Assembly: GCF_032854445.1 (NCBI RefSeq)
Contig: NC_088299.1
Location: 10,719,608-10,783,607 of the forward strand
Source of the DNA: Liolophura sinensis
Taxonomy: Eukaryota; Mollusca; Polyplacophora; Chitonida; Chitonidae
Direction of reading: 5' to 3'
Length of the DNA: 64,000 nucleotides
Of this stretch, positions 54,268-64,000 are shown piece by piece. Every line of letters begins with the position of its first letter. Within the stretch, counting starts at the first letter, position 1. Both the position numbers and the translations under genes were made by a program. The notes under the pieces were generated by a model, which did no database searches, was not told where the DNA came from, and was given only the letters and a program-made list of their open reading frames with translations.

Positions 54268-54645
54268 CTAAACCGCTTCGGTGGCCTAATGATTAGAACG
54301 TTCGCCTCGAAGTCGGGAGACCTGGATTCAAACCAGGGTAGGGTCATGCCAAAGACTTTAAAAATAGGTAATTGCAGCTGCCTCGAGTGGCACTCAGCAA
54401 TGATGGGTTAAAGCAAAGAAACAGGAATGTTTGGCGTGGGGTCAGTATAATGTAACACGCTGCCAGGGTGTCATAACTGGTGTCTTGTGAATGCAACTTC
54501 AGTGGCGGCAGCACTTTGGCTGCATGAACTCACCCTGTCACAAGAAGAAACAATATATGTGAAAAAATAACCTAATGACTACTCGTCGTCATATGACTGA
54601 AAATTGTTAAGTACAATCCCAAGCATACATACATATATGTTCGTG
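54268..54645 (+). mobile_element. tRNA-derived SINE, family E
   Basis: Head: GGTGGCCTAATGATTAGAAC (A box), AGACCTGGATTCAAACCAGG (B box). The unrelated body has CTCGAGTGGCACTCAGCAAT and ACGCTGCCAGGGTGTCATAA. The 3' end ACTGAAAATTGTTAAGTACA is the tail also seen on family B. No acceptor-stem pairing supports a functional tRNA. Confidence 0.8.
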
Positions 54646-54944
54646 TGCCCTAACGATTTTGAAGACCAAGGACGTTAATCTTTCGGCCACAGCACCATCA
54701 AATAGTGTAAACAGGTCATGGCTAGTATACGGCACAGCGTTCCGGAATATATTATATGGATTATTAAACACATTTAATCTGCATGACACGCCATGCAACA
54801 TCCAAAAGAGCGAGAATTTAAGCAGTAATAAAGAAAACAAAATAGTTCTGATGGTGGTCAAAGAATCCTTGAGACATAATCCTTTTACACAGATTTTATG
54901 TTAATGTTTATTTATACCTTTTACATTTTGCAGTTAACATTACG

Positions 54945-55135
54945 ACATTACCTTTCTGCTTAGGCCTTGGTGATAGGGAGATATTAAGTTGCTTTACTGA
55001 TCATTTACATACAGAGTTACAATAAAACCATAACTGAGGTAAATTGACACGCAACCGATTTGCATATGTGCTCTACATCAGGCCATCTGTTGTCCCTGCT
55101 GCTATTCTCTCCATATTGTAGTGTTTTCGGTGTCT
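54945..55135 (-). repeat. Dispersed repeat family C, copy 3
   Basis: CTGCTTAGGCCTTGGTGATA, CATTTACATACAGAGTTACA, ATAAAACCATAACTGAGGTA, CTGCTGCTATTCTCTCCATA; collinear with the 10.8-kb copy. Confidence 0.65.
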
Positions 55136-55767
55136 TGTCACTAGATAATTCACAAGCACAGCCGCGTTACCCAAACAAAAGATACGTTTTTACTTCCTGT
55201 ATTTTGTTTAACCCTGTGTATGCTCCCATTATCAAATGTGCACAATTCACCAGGTTATCACTTTTCTAGCCCACGCCCGGGTTTATCTATTATAATTACA
55301 AACCCCAATGTGCGTAGGCCTTAGAGTCGAAATACCAGAGTTAGAGTCAAAATATCTCCTGACTTCATTCATCAACTGTCGTTATATTCCTCCAGCAATA
55401 CAAATAGACGACATCCGGGTTTCCGACAAGGACTGCAAAGATTATAGATTTCTAACGGTCTAGAAACATCCTAAATTCTGCCATTATATTGATGAGATTA
55501 ACAAGACTTTCTTAACGGAATAATCGATGTACACAAACTGTCATTAGCTCGACATTGTTCCTTGTCTGGCGTCAGGTATGCTCTACGAAAGTGTAATGTT
55601 TATTCCCGTTGTGAATAGACCAGGAGAATCTATTCTTTGATATGGAATTATAAAAGACACGTGAATCTTTTCAGAAATTCAGTTTATCTATAGTCATGTG
55701 GTATAATATTTACATTAACAGTGGCTACATTCATGTCTGACGAAAATCCTACTTTACGTAAAGTAAA

Positions 55768-55985
55768 TGTTATGGGTCTCCGTGGCCTATAGTGGTTAGC
55801 TTGCCAGCTCGGGGAAATGACCCACGAGCCTCTCACCAATGGAGTCGCTGTGAGTTCAAGCCAAGCTCATGTTGACTTCCTCTCCTGTCGCGAATGGCCG
55901 CGGGTTTCCTCAACCTTTGTATAAGTGAAATATTCTTGAGCACAGCGTAAAACACCAATCAATCTATTACTCAATCAATAAATAA
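55768..55985 (+). mobile_element. SINE family A with an internal deletion
   Basis: Head GGGTCTCCGTGGCC, CGAGCCTCTCACCAATGGAG, GTGAGTTCAAGCC; then CGCGGGTTTCC joins directly to TTTGTATAAGTGAAATATTC, GCGTAAAACACCAATCAA. Confidence 0.88.
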
Positions 55986-56473
55986 GAAAAATGTTGTATT
56001 GAACGCAGATAAACACGTGAGTGATGGATTTAACTCACACTGAAGGACATGTAGTAGTCAATGGTGTGTATGTTTGTCTGCCTGAATGTCCCCTATTGCC
56101 AAGCTGTTGTTTTGTCCCTTGGAATGTGAAGCCACCAGGCTTCTACACAGAAACCCATCTGTGTTACAGTGAAACCCACGCTCTGTGATTAAAGTCTTCG
56201 TTTCTGTTTACTTGCTTTTACTTTTACTTACAGCCCAGTATCCATGTCACCACTATCTTTTGTCCCGAGGCCCACGGTACACAATATAGCAATTAGCCTT
56301 TCCCGTCCACCATACTTTCAGATGTCTTTGAGGCCTGTAAAGGTTGTTTGGAGGGATATTAGCATTATTTCCAAAATTGTGAAGACAGTAAATCGAACTC
56401 TGAAAAATGTTCACGCGGAAATCCTCACGTTTTTTCATCCCAAATAGCTGCACCCGTTTGAGCCTATTATATT

Positions 56474-56668
56474 CATTGATTTATTTGATTGATGTTTTAC
56501 GCCGTGCTCATATTTCACTTATACAACAACGGCAAAAATTATGGTGGGGGAAAACCGGACAGAACCCGAGGGGAACCTACGATCACAGACCTTCCCACAT
56601 ACGGCTGGGGAGGAAGCCAGCATCAGCTGGGCTTGAACTCACAGCGAACGCGTTGGAAAGGGGCCTTT
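56474..56668 (-). mobile_element. SINE family A with small deletions
   Basis: GATTTATTTGATTGATGTTT, TACGCCGTGCTCATATTTCA, ATTATGGTGGGGGAAAACCG, CAGACCTTCCCACATACGGC, TTGAACTCACAGCGAACGCG; head truncated. Confidence 0.87.
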
Positions 56669-57238
56669 CAGTAAAGCAAAAGACGGGATAGCTTTTACCG
56701 ACATTAAAATATGTGGCCAATAAAATTGTAGCTCGTTGATCTGTTTGAACATATTCAACAACATATTTTAACAGCCAACTCTAAATCCACAACAGTGAAG
56801 TGAGTATCAAATATTATGTGTGCATTGTATTTTTTTAACTCAATTTGGTTGAGAAGTGAGGAGGCGTCCATGACACCATGCCCCACCATCCCTTTTGAAA
56901 GTGTGGTGCTACCGTCTCACTGCCTTTAATCCCGCTCCCTATGCCACTAGTATGGCAGATGTGTGTAATATATATATGCGTCGAAGCAGACATTGGTGTA
57001 CCAGTTGTCAACCAAGATGAACATTCCACGTAAATAATCGCAAGGCCAATTCCCAAAACGACGTTTAACACAGAAAACAACCACCAAAGAATTAAGAAAG
57101 CATATAAATTACGAAAATGGGACGGAATCATGCCAGGAGAAGCAGCCAACAGTTTCTAATGATGTTGGAAAGACGAAAGATATGTTCTAGGCCAATGAAT
57201 GAAATCAGTACCAAAACCATGTACTATGCTAGCATATA

Positions 57239-58880
57239 CAGTCATGGAAAAAATTATTAGACCACTCATATTTTCTTTGGTTTCTTGTTCATTTTAATGC
57301 CTGGCAACCCTAAAGGTGTATTAACCGAAGATTACAATGAATACGATAAAAATCCAGCTGATTCCATAATACTTTTTCGTATTTGATATGCTTTAAGGTC
57401 AGTTGTATTCCTAGGGTGTATGCCAGGCAATTTCATGCTTTCCATTTACATGCAGACTTACATAAAGAGTGGTTTCCTGTTTACATGTAGGCTTACATAA
57501 ATAGGGGTCTCTTGTTTATATATTAAGACGCAGCACAACTCGGTCAGCTCTCATAATGCCTAAAACGAAAGAATTATGTGGAGCCAGAAAGGCAGCCATC
57601 TTGGCATAGCTGGATACTGGATTGAGCGAGCGACAAGTGGCCAAAAACTGAAGATCTCTAAGACAGCAGTTCATTACACCAAGAAAAAGCAAGCCGAACA
57701 TGGTACTACAAAACTGCTAGCTGGTCGAGGCAGGAAACGTCTTTCTACCCCACGAGATGACCGAGCACTCATCCGGTCCTGTATCAAGAATCGTCGTCAG
57801 ACCTCCAGAGACCTTAGAAATGAGTGGGCATTGTAAACAAATGTGACTTGTTCAGCAAGAACAGTTCGAAACCGACTTCTTGAAGCTGGTCTAAAGTCGC
57901 ACAAGGCACGGAAGAAGCCCTTCATCAACGAGAGGCAGCGGAAGGCCCGCTTGCGTTTTGCGAGGGATCACAAGAATTGGACTGTTGATGATTGGGCTAA
58001 AGTTCTCTTCAGTGATGAATCCAATTTTGAGTTGATGCCTACTCCAGCCAACTTACTGGTTAGGAGGAAGCCTGGGGAAGCCTACAAACTTGCTCCTACT
58101 GTAAAGCATGGGGGTGGATCAGTGATGATCTGGGGTTGTTTCAGTATGGGTGGAACAGGACAGATGCAGTTGTGTGAAGGGAGAATGAACCAAGTCACAT
58201 ACAGAGCTACTCTTGAAAACAGTCTTCTTCCATCAGCTGCTAAACTCTTTCCTGGCTCGAATGACTGGATTTTCCAACAAGACAATGCCCCTTGCCACAC
58301 GGCAAGGTCAGTTAAAACCTGGACAGAGAACCGGAACATTCGAACCATGAATTGGCCTGCTCAGTCACCTGATCTGAATCCAATTGAAAACCTGTGGAAT
58401 ATTATCAAGTTCAAAATGGAGAACCACAAGCCCAAAAACAAAGCAAATTTGTTCGAATTTTTGCAACAGGAATGGGCTGCTGTGACCGCAGGGCAATGTA
58501 ACAAACTGGTGGAGAGCATGCCAAGGCGCATGGCTGCAGTCATCAAAAACAATGGGCATGCAATCAAGTACTAACTCCCGTGTGAGACTGAGAGTCATGT
58601 GACTACGTGACTAGGAGACATAAGAAAAAATGAAATGCCAAAATGTTTTTGAGAATACAGTTGCCACATCTACAGATGTATGAACTTAAGTGATTTTGGT
58701 CATTGTCAAGAAAGTCATAGAGAACTGATAGATATCACCTCTTAAATAAAACCCTTATGAACTATTTCTGTTTTCATCACTTTCTTTGCCCAAACAAATG
58801 TTCCTTCAGTTGTGCAAGGTTTTAAAATGAACAAGAAATGGGAGAAAGCAAGGGTGGTCTAATAATTTTTTCCATGACTG
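57239..58880 (+). mobile_element. Tc1/mariner-like transposon, 1642 bp, nearly intact
   Basis: Perfect 27-bp terminal inverted repeats begin CAGTCATGGAAAAAATTATT and extend imperfectly to about 80 bp (shared TTTCTTGTTCATTTTAA). TA flanks both ends (57237-57238, 58881-58882), the standard Tc1 target duplication. It encodes one transposase frame on +. The low divergence between ends and the well-kept coding sequence suggest a fairly recent insertion. Confidence 0.95.
57556..58574 (+). pseudogene. Tc1-type transposase, inactivated
   Basis: Starts MPKTKEL but meets TAG at 57607-57609. The helix-turn-helix region is crossed by a one-base frame change near 57645 (ERQVAK in one frame, LKISKTAVHY in the next). 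A TAA interrupts at 57834-57836. From 57843 the frame is open for 243 codons. It has the second HTH end (SARTVRNRLLEAGL), the first catalytic Asp in LFSDESNF, HGGGSVMIWGCFS, the second Asp in FQQDNAPCH, and Glu in SPDLNPIENLW with 34 residues between the last two, the DD34E spacing of Tc1. Two stops and one shift mean it cannot mobilise itself, but the ends could be moved by an intact relative. Confidence 0.93.
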
Positions 58881-58937
58881 TATGTTTTGTCGATAATAGA
58901 ATGTGTATCTCAGTTGCGATTTGATTGCAAGTGTTTA

Positions 58938-59186
58938 TATATGGCGTGTACATATCTCGCCTTGTAGCATTTGTTAGATCATGCGTGTTATGTGACCATA
59001 TTGTAAGTTCATATTTACTTCCAAAATAATTATACTCATTGTAAAACATTAGAAACGTTGGGTAAAAGCGTTTGATGGAATAACCTTGACACACTAGTTT
59101 TCTCAGTAATAACGTTTGACGTTCATTGAAATCGCCACACAGCACATGATCTAACAAATGCTGCAAAGCGAGATATGTACACGCCT
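58938..59186. repeat. Inverted repeat built from a retroelement fragment
   Basis: GGCGTGTACATATCTCGCCT at 58.94 kb is repeated inverted at 59.18 kb, with about 55-60 bp paired (through TTTGTTAGATCATG) around a loop of about 130 bp. The loop and right arm read, on -, as the same RT-protein end as at 53.3 kb (KLVCQGYSIKRFY). Confidence 0.8.
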
Positions 59187-60227
59187 TGTGCAGGAAATAT
59201 TGCTGTCCAAGAAAGGATAAATTACAGCTTCAAAATTAAAGCCATCCCTCTTGTCGCAAATTCTTTGAAAACATTGCTACAGTGCACTAAAGTCAACACA
59301 TTTTCATTATCAGTTATTCTAATTGTTTTGATGGATTTTTAATCTGGCGTTTATCAGGATAGTTACAAGATCGATAAAACTTTTCGTCTGTAACTTTGAC
59401 GTAGTTCTCCGTTGTTATTTCAGGTCTTTCTACCAATTTCCATTCGGTCGACGTATGATTTATGCGCAAAAATGCACAAAAACGCATTACATAAATCTGA
59501 AGTTTAAATATCCCCTTGTTATTTTTTACGTTTTAGTATTAAGGAGGATGGCAGTGAGCTGCCTCGGATGGAGCTTTCTGGAGAGCAGAAGGTATCCCGC
59601 GGTGCTGACAGACAAGTATAGAAGCTCCAGTCTGCAGCGTCTTTGACGGCAGTTCTCAAGACTGCCATACAACGATCGAAACATAATACGCTCTCCATGA
59701 CGCTGGCATGACATGTGGCGTCTTCCTCTTCCACTCGAATGCTTAGCTACTCTTTGGTCGACTACAGAGACAGAGAATATCACTGATGTAGAGAATGCCG
59801 CCCTTACAAGAACCGGTTTACTTTGACATGGTCAGAGGATAGTAAAGACATCTCATAGCAACTCGGAGTCTGGTTCACGTCCAGTGGGACAACTACAGCA
59901 TATAATCGTGATTAAGCCGACCCGTTTATCATTTGATCTGTCTGTCGTGTCCGATACATGCTCAACGTTTAGACAAATTAGCAGTCTTCATTAATCCGGC
60001 AACCAGGTGAGTTCATAACGTTACCTTTGTATCTATGCTTAGGGGATTTTTTTCTCCAGATTTTGTCCAGGTTGATGGTTTCTGAGAAATCTAACAGATT
60101 CAGTGGTACAGGAATCTAACATGCAGTACATACGAATACAAAGCCATACATGTCTCTATATATTTGCGTAATTCCAGTAAAATCTAAATCGTTATCTGGG
60201 TTCCAGGTATGATATTTATTTATTTAT
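59187..60227. other. No supported gene
   Basis: A TTTTTACGTTTTAG acceptor-like site near 59534 leads into a short open stretch, but nothing further supports an exon. Confidence 0.4.
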
Positions 60228-60373
60228 AAACATATTTATTTCTTTATTTTTAATTGGTGGTTTAGGCCGTGGTTAAGAATATCTCAGTCGTAGAAAGGCG
60301 GCTAGCATAATGGTGGGAGGACACCGGACAGGGCTCTGGGGAAGCCCACGTCCATGCATCCGCAGGTTTCCAG
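60228..60373 (-). mobile_element. SINE family A, 5'-truncated
   Basis: TTTATTTTTAATTGGTGGTT, GGTTAAGAATATCTCAGTCG, AGCATAATGGTGGGAGGACA, ATCCGCAGGTTTCC. Confidence 0.8.
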
Positions 60374-60420
60374 ATATTATATGTCAGTAGTTAAATTTGG
60401 ATATTTATATATTTGATTGG

Positions 60421-60508
60421 CGCCCTCGGGCTCTGCCCAGATTCCTCGCACAATAATGCTGGCTAAAGTCGTATAAGTGAAATATTCTTGAGTGCGGTAT
60501 TTAAGGCC
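60421..60508 (+). mobile_element. SINE family A, 3' fragment
   Basis: CTCGGGCTCTGCCCAGATTC, AATAATGCTGGCTAAAGTCG, TATAAGTGAAATATTCTTGA. Opposite orientation to its neighbour 50 bp away. Confidence 0.82.
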
Positions 60509-60926
60509 GTACCGCGGTCAAACATTTTTTTCTTGTATGGCAGTGGCTAGGTTCACAAAACCATGCAGAAGGCTTGAGTAAGTGAACATAATAAAACAAT
60601 TACGAGGAAAGGTCCCTCGTTCTTTACGCGATCACTTACCTTATCGGAATTGTACCTACTTATTTCGTCTAATTTTTAAAGCACTCTCATTTGGTGGGGG
60701 GGGGGGGTTAGCAATGATATAAATAAGTTGATCATTAGATATACTAACCACGTGAAAAACACAAAACTAAATATTCCTGGTGCATTTACATGTATATTGG
60801 TTAAAAAGACCAAACCAGGTGTCCCGAAAATTGGAAGAATTAGGTTAGCTATAATTATACATTTAAAAGCTCATCAGTCGGTTACGTAATATTTCTAACA
60901 TTAAAACACAGTCGCCGCATTATTAA

Positions 60927-61000
60927 TATTATTTATTTGATGGGCGTTTTACGCCGTACCCAAGAATATTTCACTTATACAACGCCTACCAGCATTACGG
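60927..61000 (-). mobile_element. SINE family A, 3' fragment
   Basis: TTATTTATTTGATGGGCGTT, TTACGCCGTACCCAAGAATA, TTTCACTTATACAACG, CCAGCATTACGG. Confidence 0.85.
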
Positions 61001-61891
61001 TTAATGGCTGAAATATAGCTGAAGTGACGTAAAGCTGTATACATAATTACCACATTGTACTGAACATAAACGTCCCCATACAGCACTACAATGTCTTAAA
61101 TCTTATATATTAATTCATACATTTCATTGTTATTGAACGCTACACTCGAGAAGTGTTCACCTATTAGGGGGGATGGTTATTTTTTGAGTGGAGCAAAGGG
61201 AGTAAAACAGGGGGAAACATTTTGACAAGCTAATGACGAACGTTCACACATGTGACGTACAAATATCCGCACCCTGGTGCTGTTTCTCAGAAGGGTGGCA
61301 ACGTTACGCCGGTTGCAAATACCAGTGTACGGTCAGTATGCTATTCATGGCGAAACGGCCGACTATGATTATACTCCATACTGGTGGAAGACAAGTGGTC
61401 CTCAATGAACGTTAGAGTGTGCAACCAGCGGTCTACGTTCTGGCTCTTTTTAAACAGAGTTGACAGCCGTGAAGTACATGTACCATGCGACTACGCTTCA
61501 TTGTGTACGTTTAATTTTTTTACCGCAATATATTGAGATAAAACACTTAATGGTAAAGCATGCCATCAAACTCATCAAATGACATTTAAACTGAGTAATT
61601 CAGCGGCTTAGAATAGGTTTTACCAAGAGACAAACTCCGATCCGGTCTTATTACCATTTATATAACTCATTGAGAGTATGTCAGTTGTAAGTCATTAGAA
61701 ATTCCGTACAGTATACGGCTAGGCCTGTGTAAGAAGACAAGGCATTGACAGGTAAAATCACTTCTGGCCAAGCGTACGACCAACAAAAAGCAGTGACATC
61801 AGAATCAGCGTAAGGCGTTTACCAGGCAAACTCCGTGACAAATAACACTTTATTTATAAACGATTTATAATTTTAAAATGGTAAGATACGT

Positions 61892-61982
61892 TGATTTACG
61901 CCGTGCTCAAAAATATTTCACTTTCAAGACAGCGGCCAACATCATAGTATGAAGAAAAAAGGGCAGTGCCTGGGGAAAGAGG
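61892..61982 (-). mobile_element. SINE family A, 3' fragment
   Basis: TTTACGCCGTGCTCAAAAAT, ATTTCACTTTCAAGACAGCG, CAACATCATAGTATGAAG, GTGCCTGGGGAAAG. Confidence 0.78.
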
Positions 61983-62169
61983 CTTTAGAACAATAAATTT
62001 CCAGTATAATATGTGACACGACAATGCGAATAGCTTCCTAGTGAAATGCACAAAAGGCAGCAGTAAGAACACACAATCATATTAAAGCAATGCAAAGGGA
62101 CCAGACCTCGGGGATGCTTAGTCCACCAGCACAGTCCTGGTTTATGTAGGAATACAATATAATTAAGGA

Positions 62170-62345
62170 CGTACAGCATGGAGAGTAAAAGCAGTGCAGC
62201 GACGACAGCGTGATAGTTGGCAAATGGTCACACGAATCCGGTGAAATCTGTCCTCTTGTCAATTTACCTCAGCTAGTGTTTTATTCTAACTGTTCATGTA
62301 AATGCATAAATAGTAGCAATTTACACGCCCCAAACACCTTGGCCT
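62170..62345 (+). repeat. Dispersed repeat family C, copy 4
   Basis: ACAGCATGGAGAGTAAAAGC, GGTGAAATCTGTCCTCTTGT, TTTTATTCTAACTGTTCATG, ATTTACACGCCCC. Confidence 0.72.
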
Positions 62346-62675
62346 ACGTAAAATTAGGTAAAAAAATATATGCAGCGATGGCAACGACAATTTATTAGAT
62401 GTTACTGGTCTAGAATTACTGAAAATGCTGTGATGTCATCAAATTTAACATACAACTACATTAAAACAATGCAAAGGAACCAGGCCTGGTGGATGCTGTA
62501 ATTATACACACAATCACAAAAGTAGTGTTGGTCAACATTACTATACGTTATAGACCTAGGCCATATACACCCAAAACTAGTATTACCTAACGTCCTAGAC
62601 CACTCCGGCCCATCATTGAAGGGTAGTGTAGCCTACACCGCAAATGTAGTGTAGGGCTTCGCAGAAAAGTATCCG

Positions 62676-62806
62676 TTATCAGAAAAATGATCAGCTAAAC
62701 AACAACGTTATCAGAAAAAAAGATCAGGTAAACAACAACGTTATAAGAAAAAAATGATCAGGTAAATAACAACGTTATCAGAAAAAATGATCCGGTAAAC
62801 AGCAAG
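62676..62806. repeat. Tandem repeat of 32-34 bp, four copies
   Basis: Unit: GTTATCAGAAAAAATGATCA, GGTAAACAACAAC. Copies differ by A-run length and single bases. Confidence 0.92.
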
Positions 62807-62871
62807 GAATGCATAAAATGTAAAATTGTTGAATAATAAATACATATGCAGTGTCTGAGTATAATAAAGTA

Positions 62872-63035
62872 GTTACAGCATAGAGGGTAAATCCGGAGCA
62901 GCGAGGACGGTGTAATAACTGTAAATGTTCACATATAACCGCTGAAATATGGCCTCTTGTCAATTTACTTTCGTTAGTCTTTTATTCTAATAGTTTATGT
63001 AAATGTTTAAACACAAGCTCCATGGCTTAAAACAA
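62872..63035 (+). repeat. Dispersed repeat family C, copy 5
   Basis: CAGCATAGAGGGTAAATCCG, GCTGAAATATGGCCTCTTGT, CTTTTATTCTAATAGTTTAT, CACAAGCTCCATGGCTTAA. About 0.7 kb from copy 4, same orientation. Confidence 0.72.
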
Positions 63036-63181
63036 AATCAGGCATATTAATTGCAATTTATTTCATTATTTCATGCTTCATCCTCGAGCAGAATAAAGGT
63101 TTATACACGGTCAAAATATGTACCGTTCACTGTTATATCGTTATTATACATGTACGTATGTGGAAGCAACAGTGAAGCCTT

Positions 63182-63442
63182 ATTACACCCAAAAAATTAA
63201 TCTGTTAATTTTAAAAATCATTTTGTTGTCTGAGTGACGCTAGAATGTATTCTGTTATTGTAACAATATTATGTCATATTCAACATAATATTATGTTAGT
63301 GTAATATAATTGTTATGTTGAATTAATAGAATATGCGAGTTATATTTAACAGAACAATCTGCTGCAATAGCAGAATACATTGTAGAATCACTCAGACAAC
63401 AGACTTTCTGTTAAAATTAACAGATTAATTTTTTGAGTGTAA
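63182..63442. mobile_element. MITE with long terminal inverted repeats, about 260 bp
   Basis: Ends TTACACCCAAAAAATTAATC and, inverted, TTACACTCAAAAAATTAATC. Inverted similarity continues with interruptions to the centre (GTTGTCTGAGTGA near the ends, AACATAATATTATGTT in the middle), so almost the whole element is one imperfect palindrome. No coding capacity; superfamily not assigned. Confidence 0.85.
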
Positions 63443-64000
63443 GTTGTTACCCACATTAACGTATTTGGAAGAGTGATAGCTCTCCGCGGCAATCCATGAG
63501 TTCACCTTTATCTGGGGCATTGTGAACAGCAGGTTTCCTGATTGGATGAGCACACATAAACGAGGCACCGATGTTTACTGACATCAACACCACCAGTCAA
63601 CTTTGGTCACACGCCCAAGATAGAGTAAAACCCACCAAAATTCTGAATTCCGCTCAATACAGATAATCTGTCTTTGGCGCTGGCATGCACGTGAATCAAA
63701 ACGTGACAGTGATTGAATATGGTGTTCGAATTAGAGTGGGTCGCTCCAAAATTCTTTGGGTTTCTTCCGGTATGCTATGCAAGACTTCGTTCCCGAACAA
63801 AACCTGAAATGTTTACTAATCTGGCGAGGAGATTACGCGCAATATAGATCGGTCCATCAACTCACGACATGATCATTGAATCCGTAAACAAATCAACCAC
63901 TGAAAGTATGTCGCACATCCCTTTCCTACCCGTGCTCTGAGCTTGCATCTCAAACATCTGATACACCGTTACTGGAAGAAGACGAATATCATTGCACCAG
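63443..64000. other. No supported gene at the right edge
   Basis: Mixed-composition sequence with no clear open frame, splice pair or repeat. Confidence 0.4.

Noticed and set aside
59519-59783. Overlapping ORFs on both strands near 59.6 kb
   Set aside because: Short, overlapping in opposite strands, no motif; the acceptor-like TTTTAG alone is not enough for an exon.

Overview
The window is animal nuclear DNA. It has multi-exon genes with GT...AG introns, abundant tRNA-derived SINEs, a Tc1/mariner element, MITEs, minisatellites and a decayed Maverick/Polinton-type element, in AT-rich sequence. The SINE families and the NIT-domain guanylate cyclases suggest a marine lophotrochozoan such as a mollusc or brachiopod. 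That placement is inference and cannot be fixed from the sequence alone.

Layout. 1-9 kb: a 22-bp minisatellite, then the last exon of a single-pass membrane protein (1395-1885), then mostly non-coding sequence. 9.2-10.4 kb: the 3' part of a retroelement, split by a SINE. 11.1-12.5 kb: a complete three-exon PLAC8/cornifelin-like gene on the + strand, whose first intron holds tandem copies of its own 3' splice region, followed by a higher-order minisatellite to 13.3 kb. 16.6-23.5 kb (-): an eight-exon receptor guanylate cyclase, here GC1 (690 aa), with the order TM, extracellular NIT-type sensor, TM, signalling helix, class III cyclase. 24-31 kb: SINEs and minisatellites. 31.8-38.5 kb (-): a paralogue, GC2 (about 682 aa), in the same orientation, with matching catalytic exons but different intron positions upstream and a substituted catalytic Asn. 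42.2-48.2 kb: a decayed Maverick/Polinton (adintovirus-like) element with integrase, packaging ATPase, core and capsid-type genes on + and a DNA polymerase B N-terminal fragment on -, all frameshifted. 49.6-64 kb: dense SINEs, a second retroelement remnant, a nearly intact Tc1-like transposon (57.2-58.9 kb), an inverted repeat, a long-palindrome MITE and short tandem arrays.

How the genes relate. GC1 and GC2 are best read as a tandem receptor pair. Each senses a ligand through the NIT-type ectodomain and produces cGMP in the cytoplasm. GC2 may be weak or dead as a homodimer, so it could work as a partner of GC1. Both coding starts sit directly behind an upstream ORF. The PLAC8-like gene is independent. 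All other coding-like sequence belongs to mobile or virus-like elements that are mostly broken.
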